Assembly: GCA_903881535.1 (NCBI GenBank)
Contig: CAIRTT010000351.1
Location: 1 to 33,923, forward strand
Reading direction: 5' to 3'
From: an uncultured Armatimonadota bacterium
Lineage (GTDB): Bacteria; Armatimonadota; Armatimonadia; Armatimonadales; Armatimonadaceae
DNA length: 33,923 bases
The translations under genes and the position numbers were made by a program. Below are positions 1 to 8,191 of this stretch, piece by piece. Within the stretch, counting starts at the first letter, position 1. The number at the start of each line of letters is the position of its first letter. The notes under the pieces are model-generated. The model saw nothing but the letters and a program-made list of their open reading frames with translations. It ran no database searches and had not been told where the DNA came from.

Positions 1-1268
1 CGGATTGCCGAGCGTGCAAGAAATGTATGAAATGTACAGACACGCGCCACATGCGCATCCCCATAGGTGTCACGGATAAAGGTAAAGACCTCATCCCGGC
101 GGTCACTGGGAAAGTCGACATCGATGTCCGGGGTTTTCCCCTCATACAGAAAGCGCGCAAAAGGAAGTCCACGTGCGATGACATCGACATCGGTGAACCA
201 CAAACAATACGCCACACAGCTATCCGCCGCCGAGCCGCGCCCCGCACAGCGGATTCCACGGGCGCGTGCCCACGAAACAATCCGGTGCACCATTAGGAAG
301 TAGTCTGCAAACCCAAGGGTACAGATGACATCGAGCTCGTGAGCCAGCCGCTTCTCAACAGCTGGTGAAAGCTCTCCTTTATCGGTAATTCCATAGCGCA
401 CCCGTGCCCCTTGCCGGACAAGCGTATGGAGCTCACGCTGCGGATCGCCATCTTTCCAAAGGGGAGTCAGGACCTCGCCGATAGGAAGGACATCAGTGCA
501 GGCATCAGCGATCAGCAATGTATTCCGGCAGGCATCCGGAAATGCGGCAAACTGCTGCTGCATAACTCCCGCTGGCTTCAGCCAGCGCTCGTGGTTAATG
601 GGCGTCAGGCCACGCTGTAAGCCAAGAGGCGTCCCGGATGACATCGCACGCAGCGCCTCGTGCACCACCGCATCCGCCTGTACTCCATAATGCACATTAT
701 TGGTTGCGACCAGCGGGATACCCGTGTGGTTGGAAAGCTGTGCCAGCGTCCGCTGAAGTGGGAGGCTGCCAGGTGTCCAGTCATCCTGCAGCTCGATGAA
801 ATACCACGCACCAAATGCCGCCTGGCAACGTTGCGCCAATACAAGGGCATCCTTGTAATCACGCTGCCGTATTAGGGTTGCCACCCGCCCGCGGGAACAG
901 CCACTCAGACAGACAACACCATCCGCATGGGCTAACAGGCTGTCCCAGCTGCAGCCGGGTGTCCGCCGCCCTCCAAGCGCATGCGCCTGACTCAGCAAAA
1001 TGCACAGATTCGCATACCCGGCACGGGTTCTCGCAAGCAGGGTGACATGACTGCCATCCTCCATGGTCAGCTCGGTGCCAAGAATTGGCCGGATGCCGTA
1101 CTGCCGGCACAGCTGGGTAAAGCGCACCGCTGCACAGACATTGTCATGGTCTGTTAGGGCGAGTGCGGGCATGCCTGCTTCCGCCGCCAGCAGGACCAGC
1201 TGGTCGATCTCTGTTGCGCCATCCAGCCAGCTCCAAGGGCTATGGACATGGAGATGAACAAATCCCAT
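1..1268 (-). CDS. dnaE2: Error-prone DNA polymerase III alpha subunit (DnaE2/ImuC), N-terminal part
   Basis: C-family replicative-type polymerase; as DnaE2 it would be the mutasome polymerase that extends past DNA lesions. About 422 residues are visible and the gene runs off the left edge of the window. The N-terminus is a PHP domain starting HLHVHSPWSWLDGA, with TDHD following. The polymerase core then shows RGSAADS and the catalytic-site motif PDIDVDFPSDRR, where the two spaced Asp bind metal. The ATG at 1268 lies 3 nt after the imuB stop, so the two are almost certainly co-transcribed and translationally coupled. The DnaE2 rather than DnaE1 call rests mainly on the ImuB partner and the LexA-type promoter; sequence alone cannot fully exclude a second DnaE1. 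Confidence 0.9.
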   Translation of the reverse strand, partial: MGFVHLHVHSPWSWLDGATEIDQLVLLAAEAGMPALALTDHDNVCAAVRFTQLCRQYGIRPILGTELTMEDGSHVTLLARTRAGYANLCILLSQAHALGGRRTPGCSWDSLLAHADGVVCLSGCSRGRVATLIRQRDYKDALVLAQRCQAAFGAWYFIELQDDWTPGSLPLQRTLAQLSNHTGIPLVATNNVHYGVQADAVVHEALRAMSSGTPLGLQRGLTPINHERWLKPAGVMQQQFAAFPDACRNTLLIADACTDVLPIGEVLTPLWKDGDPQRELHTLVRQGARVRYGITDKGELSPAVEKRLAHELDVICTLGFADYFLMVHRIVSWARARGIRCAGRGSAADSCVAYCLWFTDVDVIARGLPFARFLYEGKTPDIDVDFPSDRRDEVFTFIRDTYGDAHVARVCTFHTFLARSAI

Positions 1269-1271
1269 GGG

Positions 1272-2783
1272 CTAATCGACCATCCCTGTCAAAAACCAAA
1301 GCTCGCCGCGCTGCCTCAGCTCAGCGATGGACCATGGCATGGTTTCCACACGGTAAACGATGTCATCCGTGGGGCCATCAAGGGTGCTTCGCAAAACCTG
1401 CTCCTCCCGCCAGCGGTCGTGAATAAACCGGATGTCATATGCCTGATGTGATGCATATCTGCACGTGCGCTCATAGTGTGCAGGGAGGCCTATCAGGTCA
1501 AGACGGACATCTATCCGCTCCAAAAGCCGCGTGCCAAGAGGAGAAATCCAGCCATCAGATGCTCGTACACTCCCCACACTTCTGCCACTCTGAAGAGCGC
1601 GATGTCCTTGGCGGGCGGTGAGGTAGGCGGCAGCTGAACGGAGGCGCCTGGCCCGCTCGGAGCCAGCACGCACATGGCCATCCGCGAGGCCATCATGGAT
1701 GTCATCCGTGACGCTTGCCGGACTTCCAAACAGGTCAAACAGCGTGCCCTGCGCCGCAGAACCAGCCTCAAGCCGCAGCGCACTCAGCGCAATTCCACTG
1801 AGTGGGCCCAGCGGAGGAAAGCGTGCCCAGAGCCGCCGAGCCGCCCGCAGCAAAGCACCTGCATCTGCAATTGGAGCCTTTAGGGTTGCCTCCTCCCGAT
1901 GCTCTTCGCCATCCTGATCAACCACTACCACTGCCAAACCCTTTGCGAAGACTCCACGTCGCTGCAATGGCTGGCTGATGACCTTTGTAAGCGCATCAAG
2001 GATCTGGATAACCTGCTCCTGAAAGCAACACTCATCCCCGGGAGCAAAGCGTTGCTGCTCAGTAAGCGAATCCGGAGGCCAAAGCGCCTGAACAGGGTTT
2101 GCATCATTGCCGACTGCAAGGTCCGCGAGATGCAGGGCATCCACACGCAGAGATTTCGGAAGACGCTGCGGCGTAACACGGATTACATCCCCAAGCTTTG
2201 TCACCCCCGCCTTACGGAAACGCTCCTGAAGCGCTGGAGACAACCCAAGCGAAATGTCTGAAAGCTCTATATTTCCCAGAGCCAGCCATGCATCCGATGC
2301 CTGTAAAACCGCCGTTGCAAACCTAGCATCTGGAAAGGGACGCTTACACTTGCGCATCGCATGAAATGCCAGCCACTTCGACCGTCCTGCACCTGCACGC
2401 ACCGCACACCCCAGAATCTCTGCAAGGTCAGCTCCAAGCGTTTCAAGCCATGGCTCGACCGGGATGTCATCCAAGTGCAGATAGCAGCGCTCAAGCCCAT
2501 CCGGTTCGACATAACACGACTCAATCGCAAGCCTGTCCCACGCCTGCTCAACCGCTGCACGCACTGCCTGAGGGTCATCTGGATGAACACATAAACCAGG
2601 ACAGAGTGAACGGGCTGCAAGAATTGTCTGACCACTTCGGATACCACTTGCACCTGCCTTGGGGCAGGCTTGATGAACGGTTGTGGTATCGGTTGTGATC
2701 ACCAATGGGGTTTCGGGGGTGATTCCCTGGATACTGCGGGCGATACGCAGACGGATTCCACGCCAGTCGAAGCAAGTAATCAT
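1272..2783 (-). CDS. imuB: ImuB-like catalytically inactive Y-family polymerase
   Basis: A 503-aa Y-family (DinB/UmuC-like) protein. In the ImuA-ImuB-DnaE2 system ImuB is a non-catalytic hub that joins DnaE2 to the sliding clamp. The active-site block that normally reads like SxDE appears at residues 92-105 as VEPDGLERCYLHLD, so the Asp-Glu pair is replaced by Glu-Arg. The N-terminus has a single FD rather than DxD. QGTLF at residues 345-349 looks like a clamp-binding motif. It is the first gene of the operon, with dnaE2 3 nt downstream, and no imuA is seen in the window. The start is the ATG at 2783; the ribosome site in front is weak. A generic DNA polymerase Y family protein is the cautious alternative name. 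Confidence 0.85.
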   Translation of the reverse strand: MITCFDWRGIRLRIARSIQGITPETPLVITTDTTTVHQACPKAGASGIRSGQTILAARSLCPGLCVHPDDPQAVRAAVEQAWDRLAIESCYVEPDGLERCYLHLDDIPVEPWLETLGADLAEILGCAVRAGAGRSKWLAFHAMRKCKRPFPDARFATAVLQASDAWLALGNIELSDISLGLSPALQERFRKAGVTKLGDVIRVTPQRLPKSLRVDALHLADLAVGNDANPVQALWPPDSLTEQQRFAPGDECCFQEQVIQILDALTKVISQPLQRRGVFAKGLAVVVVDQDGEEHREEATLKAPIADAGALLRAARRLWARFPPLGPLSGIALSALRLEAGSAAQGTLFDLFGSPASVTDDIHDGLADGHVRAGSERARRLRSAAAYLTARQGHRALQSGRSVGSVRASDGWISPLGTRLLERIDVRLDLIGLPAHYERTCRYASHQAYDIRFIHDRWREEQVLRSTLDGPTDDIVYRVETMPWSIAELRQRGELWFLTGMVD

Positions 2784-2801
2784 TAGTGGGGCATTTCCAA
2801 T

Positions 2802-2815
2802 CGAACAGTTGTTTG
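2802..2815. promoter_or_regulatory. LexA-like operator 1 (proximal)
   Basis: CGAACAGTTGTTTG is an imperfect palindrome matching the GAAC-N4-GTT(T/C) SOS-box type of Gram-positive and related bacteria. It lies just downstream of the imuB -10 element, within the early transcribed region. Inferred LexA binding; no lexA gene is in the window. Confidence 0.65.
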
Positions 2816-2825
2816 CAGGATTACT

Positions 2826-2854
2826 ATATTAATGGGTTGTAATCCGGAAATCAA
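2826..2854 (-). promoter_or_regulatory. Sigma70-type promoter of imuB-dnaE2
   Basis: Read on the minus strand: -35 TTGATT (2849-2854), 17-bp spacer, -10 TAATAT (2826-2831). The upstream palindrome overlaps the -35 box and the downstream one follows the -10 box, which fits tight repression until DNA damage. Confidence 0.7.
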
Positions 2855-2865
2855 ACAATTGTTTG
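2852..2865. promoter_or_regulatory. LexA-like operator 2 (distal, perfect palindrome)
   Basis: CAAACAATTGTTTG is a perfect 14-bp palindrome, 50 bp (start to start) from the similar box at 2802, and it overlaps the -35 element. The two sites share the pattern C(G/A)AACA(G/A)TTGTTTG, which argues for one repressor. Confidence 0.65.
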
Positions 2866-2894
2866 CTTGTTTTTCAAACACTGGAAAATGCAAA

Positions 2895-2922
2895 AAAGGG
2901 ATGTCTCCACAGACATCCCTTT
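2895..2922 (-). terminator. Rho-independent terminator of the GYF-domain gene
   Basis: A perfect 12-bp inverted repeat (AAAGGGATGTCT and its complement) around a 4-nt loop. On the minus strand it continues into a T run, 31 nt after the stop codon at 2954. It separates this gene from the imuB promoter. Confidence 0.85.
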
Positions 2923-2953
2923 CTTTTCAGCACCCTAAAATTCTGGGTAGAAA

Positions 2954-4774
2954 TCAGACATACGGCTCGAATGTATATGTCTCAGCAACGCGTTTTGAGC
3001 GGCGGAAGTAGATATCCCAAGCGCCACAGAAAATCTGCTCCAGGACAACCATGTAGAAAATACGTAGCTGGAAGGCAGACAGGGTCAGCTGGGATGCGGC
3101 ATCCGAGGAGACTGGTAAACCAGGCAGTGCCATCGGGACCGGACCTGCGATGAAAAACAAGGTCATCCAAATCGCCGGGAGGATAAAGCGGCGTAGCTCA
3201 AGGTGACGCTCTGCATAGATACGTCCCTTTTGATCACCCGTCAGAACCTTGTGTCCAACCACAACACCGTAGGAATGGAAGAGGAGCGCTGCCGCAGCCT
3301 CAACCAGATAGGGCACCACACCAGCCGTAATCTTGAATGTGCCTGCAGTTGCAATCTGAATTGCAAAACCATACGTTGCGAGGCTCACAAGTGGGATTGC
3401 ATACAGAAGGCCACCAAAAACTGCGATTCCACCCGTGGGCACGACACGTACATTGGATGACCGCATCCGGCGGTCAGCCAGCCGCGCTTCAATCCGTGAG
3501 CAGACATTGTTAATCTCAACATCTTCGGCACTCCGCTCGGCGGCAGTACGCCGCTCGGTTGGTACGCTTTGCACCGGCGTAACTGGAGGCTGTGACAGCG
3601 TAGCCGCAGGTTGAAATCCTGAAAAACTGGTATCCGCCACCGGATGCTGTAGAGCCGGTGCCGCAACAGGAACAACCGCTGTAGGGACTATGACTGCTTC
3701 CACCACGACCGTGGGCTGCGCAGGTTCAGGCACAACAACGGGATGCTGTACTTCTGCCACAACTTGAACCATTGCCGTTGATGAAGCGACAGGCACAGGT
3801 GTGGACTCAACAGGGGCATCCGTACTAAAGAAAGCTTCCAGACCCACTGGAACCACTGTCTCAAGCACTGGAGCGACAGCTGGTATCGGTTGCGGCTGGG
3901 CGATAGCAACTGGTTCTACCGATGCTTCTACCGATGCTTCCACCGCTGCAGGGACGTGGTTGACAACCGTAACCGGTTGGGCGACAGGCACCACAATCAC
4001 GGGAGGAGTAACCGCTGCTATATTGAGGCTGCTTTCCTCAACAACTTCTGCAACAACTTCTGCAACAACACCTTCGGCGCAGATATCAGCTGCATTCGAA
4101 TCATCGACAGTGGACATTGAGGTCAGAGGAAACTCAGCGGTGACCAGAAAATCTGCCGCAGCATCCTGCTGCAAAATAACATCCAGTGCCACAGCCTCAG
4201 GAGCCGTAGCCTGAAGGTCTGCTTGGGCCTCCGTGACAGTCTCTGAGGATGGCGCCGTTTCAACAACCGCATCTACACACACGTCAACGATGGGCTCATC
4301 GTCTGAGAGGACATTTGCAAAAGGACGCTCCTGATAGTCAACTGCGACTCTCAGAGGAAGGATGGCATCCACGGATGACAACCTGTCCATATCCATATCA
4401 AGGTTTAGAGGCGCGCGTTCGCTTGGCCAGTTTGGAACATCGGGGACGCCCGTTCCACGCGCATGCGGGATATCCGGGCCAACCACACTGTCATCCCATT
4501 GATGCGCAGGATGGGAAGGGACACCGACGGCTTCCAACTCCTGCTGACGCATTCCGTGGGAAACGGCAATAGGGGAATCGTGAACCGTATCAAGCTCTTC
4601 CTCGGCTGAGTTCTGCTCACCTGCAAACATCTGGTCAAGAGGAGTCCCTTCGGACTCTTCCACTTTCCATGCGCGGTCTGTAGCAGAAATGAGGCCGGCG
4701 CTGAGGAGCTCCTGAAGCTGGGATTCCGTAAAGGGTCCCAGTTTTCGATCATTCTTTAGCACAAAATACAGCAT
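2954..4774 (-). CDS. GYF-2/DUF4339-domain membrane protein
   Basis: A 606-aa protein of unknown role. Residues 1-50 (YFVLKNDRKLGPFTESQLQELL and following) match the GYF-2 (DUF4339) pattern, a small domain thought to bind proline-rich peptides. Residues about 60-430 are low-complexity, acidic and rich in Val, Pro and Ala, probably a disordered linker. The C-terminal part (about 450-590) has roughly four hydrophobic segments consistent with membrane helices, one beginning GGIAVFGGLLYAIPLVSLA. Two short 12-bp tandem repeats lie in the linker. The start is the ATG at 4774. It has its own terminator and stands alone. Function cannot be assigned; a role in membrane-linked scaffolding is only a guess. 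Confidence 0.8.
   Translation of the reverse strand: MLYFVLKNDRKLGPFTESQLQELLSAGLISATDRAWKVEESEGTPLDQMFAGEQNSAEEELDTVHDSPIAVSHGMRQQELEAVGVPSHPAHQWDDSVVGPDIPHARGTGVPDVPNWPSERAPLNLDMDMDRLSSVDAILPLRVAVDYQERPFANVLSDDEPIVDVCVDAVVETAPSSETVTEAQADLQATAPEAVALDVILQQDAAADFLVTAEFPLTSMSTVDDSNAADICAEGVVAEVVAEVVEESSLNIAAVTPPVIVVPVAQPVTVVNHVPAAVEASVEASVEPVAIAQPQPIPAVAPVLETVVPVGLEAFFSTDAPVESTPVPVASSTAMVQVVAEVQHPVVVPEPAQPTVVVEAVIVPTAVVPVAAPALQHPVADTSFSGFQPAATLSQPPVTPVQSVPTERRTAAERSAEDVEINNVCSRIEARLADRRMRSSNVRVVPTGGIAVFGGLLYAIPLVSLATYGFAIQIATAGTFKITAGVVPYLVEAAAALLFHSYGVVVGHKVLTGDQKGRIYAERHLELRRFILPAIWMTLFFIAGPVPMALPGLPVSSDAASQLTLSAFQLRIFYMVVLEQIFCGAWDIYFRRSKRVAETYTFEPYV
3914..3949. repeat. 12-bp tandem repeat inside the GYF-protein linker
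   Basis: TTCTACCGATGC occurs twice in a row and is followed by a diverged third copy (TTCCACCGCTGC). It keeps frame, giving the repeated VEAS stretch of the linker. Confidence 0.85.
4042..4073. repeat. Second 12-bp tandem repeat in the same linker
   Basis: CAACTTCTGCAA occurs twice plus a partial copy, encoding the repeated VVAE stretch. Length is a multiple of three, so slippage would change the linker length without a frameshift. Confidence 0.8.
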
Positions 4775-4870
4775 TAGAGTTTACTCGTACCGCAGGGTCA
4801 GGCCCTGTTCCGGCACGAAACAAAATGATAACACGTACCGTGCCAAACGAGGGTTGCGAAACACAGTACA

Positions 4871-4889
4871 ATCACCCGTTTTTGGTGAT
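4871..4889 (-). terminator. Weak hairpin downstream of the glycosyltransferase gene
   Basis: ATCACC pairs with GGTGAT across a 7-nt loop, about 47 nt after the stop at 4936. The T run that should follow is broken, so this is only a candidate terminator. The rest of the 4775-4935 gap shows no convincing promoter for the GYF gene. Confidence 0.3.
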
Positions 4890-4935
4890 CCTGCGACTAC
4901 TTTTGCGTAAGAACCCTGCATAACACCATAGTCAA

Positions 4936-6093
4936 TCAAGCACCAGACGGTACTTGATGCGCTTCGATCAACCGCACATACATCTGACGTATATGGGACA
5001 CCATTTCTGCGACGCTCGGACGGACTGGGGATGCCAGTGCTTCAGCAGACATCTGGTTGCGTAAAACATCATCCGCCACAAGCCGTAACAAGGCTCCAGC
5101 AAAAGCATCAAGCTCTGGAGGAACCACCAGAGCATCAATATTATTTCTGACAAACTCGGCAGCTCCACCGCCTGTTACCGCTACGCACGGCAGGCCACAG
5201 GACTGCGCTTCGCCAAGGACCAGCCCCTGGGTTTCTGTGTAGCTTGGAAATGCAAACAGATCTGCCATCCCGTAGTAATCCACCAAACGCTCCCGCGAGA
5301 CTGGTCCCACAAAATGTGTCCGCCTGTCCATCCCGAGCTCCGCAGCATACTCTGCCTGTGAGTCGCCATCCGGGCCACCACCAACCATCACCAAATGACA
5401 GTTCTCCGGCAAGCGGGCAAAGCTCTCCAGCAACAACCTGCAGTTCTTTTCCCAGGCAATCCTGCCTACATAAAGCACCACACGGTCATCTGGCAAAATG
5501 CCCATTAGCGTGCGCAGCGCTGCCGCGCGCTCTGCATCCACTACTCCTGGGAGCGAGACGCCTGTCGGATGCACTTCCATCGGGCATGGCATCTGCATTT
5601 CTGTGCGCAGCTGGTGTTCCGTATCCTTGCTGGGCACTGTCAAGAGAGCGCATCCACTGTAAAACTGCGACAGCACAGTCCGCAGCCACCAGCGGCTAAC
5701 AGGGGGTGGGAAGGGTGAGTAGTGGATGTACGAAAAGTACAGCGTGTGAAACGTGGAGACATGCGGCACACCCAAGCGCCGCGCAAGCCTGTGGCCGTAG
5801 AGGCCCAGCCCGAATGGGTGGTGGGAGTGAACGATGTCGACATCGATGTTATCCAACCGATGTGAAAGCGGCCCATATGGAGGGTATGCAAAAGGGTTTC
5901 GTGTGTTCCATGGGCTGACCCAGCTTGGGACACGCTGCACGTAGAGCGGGTCGAGGTCAGCACCAGGCATATCTGGACAGACGATGATGACTTCATCCCC
6001 ACCGGCCATCAGCTCATCCGCAAGCGTACGCACACTCGCCGTCACGCCATTGACAACCGGGTACCAGCTCTCCGTCAGCAGTGCGATTCTCAA
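4936..6093 (-). CDS. GT4-family glycosyltransferase
   Basis: A 385-aa retaining glycosyltransferase with two Rossmann-like halves (GT-B fold). The N-terminal NGV glycine motif lies at about residues 15-17, HSHHPFG at 89-95, VGRIAWEKN at 209-217, and the nucleotide-sugar-binding EX7E motif at Glu287-Glu295 (ETQGLVLGE). It resembles the diacylglycerol glucosyltransferase/MgtA-like group, so a glycolipid acceptor is plausible, but donor and acceptor cannot be read from sequence. The start is TTG at 6093, overlapping the DUF192 gene stop as TTGA, so the two are translationally coupled. It is the last gene of the ndk-queA operon. Confidence 0.9.
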   Translation of the reverse strand: MRIALLTESWYPVVNGVTASVRTLADELMAGGDEVIIVCPDMPGADLDPLYVQRVPSWVSPWNTRNPFAYPPYGPLSHRLDNIDVDIVHSHHPFGLGLYGHRLARRLGVPHVSTFHTLYFSYIHYSPFPPPVSRWWLRTVLSQFYSGCALLTVPSKDTEHQLRTEMQMPCPMEVHPTGVSLPGVVDAERAAALRTLMGILPDDRVVLYVGRIAWEKNCRLLLESFARLPENCHLVMVGGGPDGDSQAEYAAELGMDRRTHFVGPVSRERLVDYYGMADLFAFPSYTETQGLVLGEAQSCGLPCVAVTGGGAAEFVRNNIDALVVPPELDAFAGALLRLVADDVLRNQMSAEALASPVRPSVAEMVSHIRQMYVRLIEAHQVPSGA

Positions 6094-6476
6094 CGGGCAT
6101 CCTTTATCGCTAGCTGTGCACCCTTTGGAAGATTGTCAAGCACATCCCCGGATGTTTCCAGAATCCCAATCGTTCCGGGCGGAGCCAAATAGACTTTATT
6201 GGGGAGCAGGGGCAGAGATCCAAGGCTGGTATGCGATGCTGAGAGCCAGACACCTGTCATTGGAAAACGCATCCCAACGGTATGCACGCCCACGGATGTT
6301 GGAATCATCACAACCCCATCCCACGTATCCGGAAATGCGTGGCGTCCAATGAGTTGTTGCCACAAGCTTTTACAAACTATCAGGTGTTCCGACCTGCGTG
6401 CACCATCGCACCACAGCTGCTGTATCGCGTTACGTGAGATCGTCCTGCCCCCCACTTTTTCCAAGACGGGTTTCAA
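6090..6476 (-). CDS. DUF192 family protein
   Basis: A 128-aa protein of the DUF192 family, whose biochemical role is not established. The family core is seen as the GVHTVGMRFPM stretch at about residues 63-73, preceded by the usual region describing a small beta-rich fold. No signal peptide is visible, although some family members are secreted. The ATG at 6476 lies 47 bp inside the upstream HTH gene; the residues just after it (LWCDGARRSEHLIVCKSLW) look like part of the domain, so a later start would truncate it. It sits between an HTH protein and a glycosyltransferase. Confidence 0.75.
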   Translation of the reverse strand: MKPVLEKVGGRTISRNAIQQLWCDGARRSEHLIVCKSLWQQLIGRHAFPDTWDGVVMIPTSVGVHTVGMRFPMTGVWLSASHTSLGSLPLLPNKVYLAPPGTIGILETSGDVLDNLPKGAQLAIKDAR

Positions 6477-7101
6477 AAACCCGCATCACATCCGAGACGC
6501 GGAAGCGACGATGCTTCCCGATGGTCCGCCGGTGGACCAGTGTCCCGGCCTTTGTCATCCGCCGAACCGTTGCATCACAGACATCCAGAAGCTGCGCAGC
6601 TTCATCCAATGAAATCTCATTGTCCAGTATTTTGAGGATAGTTTGGTCCCGCGTCGGGTCTGTCGTTGGAGCAACATCCACAAGACGGCCATTCATCTGG
6701 TGGACCAGAATCTGAATATGCCGGGGGACTGCCTGCCAGAGGCGGAGGACATCCTCATATGTTTCGGGGGTTTCAGGTGGAATCGATGCACTATCCGCTT
6801 CAAGTTCGAGAACTCCCTGGCGGATTTTTCCACCTGCGATGGCATCGATAAGTGTCGATGCCGTGATAGCCGGTTGTACCACAGGGCCGCTGGTTACTTG
6901 CTGTGTTTGCTTCACCAGAGCGGGCGATGCAGCAGCGGAAGGGTCATCCAGCTTTGCCTTAGCAAGGCGCTGGGCTTCCTCGATGGGCATTGTCACGCCA
7001 TCCACGATGACATAGCGTCCCCGTGCTGTAGTCTCCCGAGGCGTGCCCGTGGTTACACCACGTGCCTTCAGAAAGTCTTGATATGCATCCATTGCCGGCA
7101 T
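6430..7101 (-). CDS. Helix-turn-helix (MerR/excisionase-type) DNA-binding protein
   Basis: A 223-aa protein with a C-terminal DNA-binding domain at about residues 163-205. ISLDEAAQLLDVCDATVRR, followed by a basic wing (HRRTIGKHRRFRVSDV), is the excisionase/MerR-like winged-helix pattern. Residues 1-160 are not recognised: an Ala/Pro-rich linker at 50-80 and a predicted helical part at 110-150. It is not next to any integrase, so a transcriptional regulator or nucleoid-associated role is more likely than true excision. It follows queA after 37 nt. ATG at 7101 is used; an ATG at 7092 is equally possible. Confidence 0.7.
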   Translation of the reverse strand: MPAMDAYQDFLKARGVTTGTPRETTARGRYVIVDGVTMPIEEAQRLAKAKLDDPSAAASPALVKQTQQVTSGPVVQPAITASTLIDAIAGGKIRQGVLELEADSASIPPETPETYEDVLRLWQAVPRHIQILVHQMNGRLVDVAPTTDPTRDQTILKILDNEISLDEAAQLLDVCDATVRRMTKAGTLVHRRTIGKHRRFRVSDVMRVFETRLGKSGGQDDLT

Positions 7102-7138
7102 GTTTTAGGTACCCGTGTCTCCGGATGATTCTACGCCA

Positions 7139-8188
7139 TCACGCCGCGTCAGGCAGAATCAGCATCGCATCCCCAAAGCTTAGAAACCGATAGTCATTTG
7201 CGAGGGCGGCTTCGTACGCGGAATGCAGGCCATCGATGCCAAGGAGGGTTGCGACCAGTAGCAGGAGCGTAGAGCCAGGCTGATGGAAGTTTGTGAGGAG
7301 GCCATCCACACTATGGATTTTCTGACCAGGATAAATATAGATGTTTGTGTCGCCATCGAAGGGAGCAACCCGGACGCCATCCGGGGCATTCCGTGCCGCC
7401 GTTTCAAGCGCTCGCAGACTGGTGGTCCCGATCGCAATCACGCGTCCGGTACATGCATTGACTTTGTCTGCGGTTTCCTGAGTCACGTGGATGTATTCGG
7501 CGTGCATCGGGTGTTTGGTGATGTCATCCGTGCACTTGATCGGCCGGAAGGTCCCGAGTCCAACGGAGAGGAGTACGCGTGTGGTTTCGATGCCATTTGC
7601 TGCGAGAGTGTCAAGGAGGTCTGCAGTAAAGTGCAATCCTGCGGTGGGGGCTGCGGCGCTTCCGGGGACCCGGTTGTAGACCGTTTGATAGCGCTCACGG
7701 TCATCGAGATGTTCGTGGATGTACGGTGGGAGCGGGACGCGGCCTTGCGTTTCCAGAATTTGGCGTGTTTTGTCCGGATCGCCTTGAAAGTGGAGTACCC
7801 GGATACCTTCTGTGAGGATATCGCCGACGGTGCAGGTGAGGTTGGTATCGGCGAAGTGGAGTGTGTCTCCGGGGCGAGCAGCCTTCCCTGGGCGTACGAG
7901 GGCTTCGTAGGCGGCTGGCCCGCCGGGGAGGTGGGGCCCAAGAACAAGCGCTTCCCGGTAGCCGCCGCCGGGACCTTCCCCGATAAGGCGCACAGCACTC
8001 ACACGGGTTTCATTGATGACCAGGAGGTCTCCGGGTTTCAGGAGATCTGTGATCTGGTGGAAGATGATGTGGGAGTGGGAGCCACTGCGCGGGTTGACGT
8101 GCAAAAGCCGCGCGGAGTCGCGCGGCTCAAGCGGTGTCTGCGCGATGCGGTCATCCGGGAGGATGTAATTAAACGCATCTAGTCGCAT
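7139..8188 (-). CDS. queA: S-adenosylmethionine:tRNA ribosyltransferase-isomerase
   Basis: A 349-aa cytoplasmic enzyme that transfers and isomerises the ribosyl part of SAM onto 7-aminomethyl-7-deazaguanine in tRNA to give epoxyqueuosine. Family signatures are clear: the N-terminal YxLP-(D)RIAQTPLEPRD block, GDLLVINETRV, GSAAAPTAGLHFT, VGLGTFRPI, IAIGTTSLRALE, and TNFHQPGSTLL near the C-terminus. Length is normal for the family. It starts 3 nt after ndk and no tgt or other queuosine genes are nearby, so the operon link looks like packing rather than pathway. Confidence 0.96.
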   Translation of the reverse strand: MRLDAFNYILPDDRIAQTPLEPRDSARLLHVNPRSGSHSHIIFHQITDLLKPGDLLVINETRVSAVRLIGEGPGGGYREALVLGPHLPGGPAAYEALVRPGKAARPGDTLHFADTNLTCTVGDILTEGIRVLHFQGDPDKTRQILETQGRVPLPPYIHEHLDDRERYQTVYNRVPGSAAAPTAGLHFTADLLDTLAANGIETTRVLLSVGLGTFRPIKCTDDITKHPMHAEYIHVTQETADKVNACTGRVIAIGTTSLRALETAARNAPDGVRVAPFDGDTNIYIYPGQKIHSVDGLLTNFHQPGSTLLLLVATLLGIDGLHSAYEAALANDYRFLSFGDAMLILPDAA

Positions 8189-8191
8189 AAG

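Noticed and set aside
3801-4214. 137-aa Thr/Ala-rich open frame on the plus strand
   Set aside because: It mirrors the low-complexity Val/Pro linker of the GYF protein on the other strand.
7283-8182. 299-aa open frame on the plus strand opposite queA
   Set aside because: queA is unambiguous on the other strand; the frame is a codon-bias shadow without domains.
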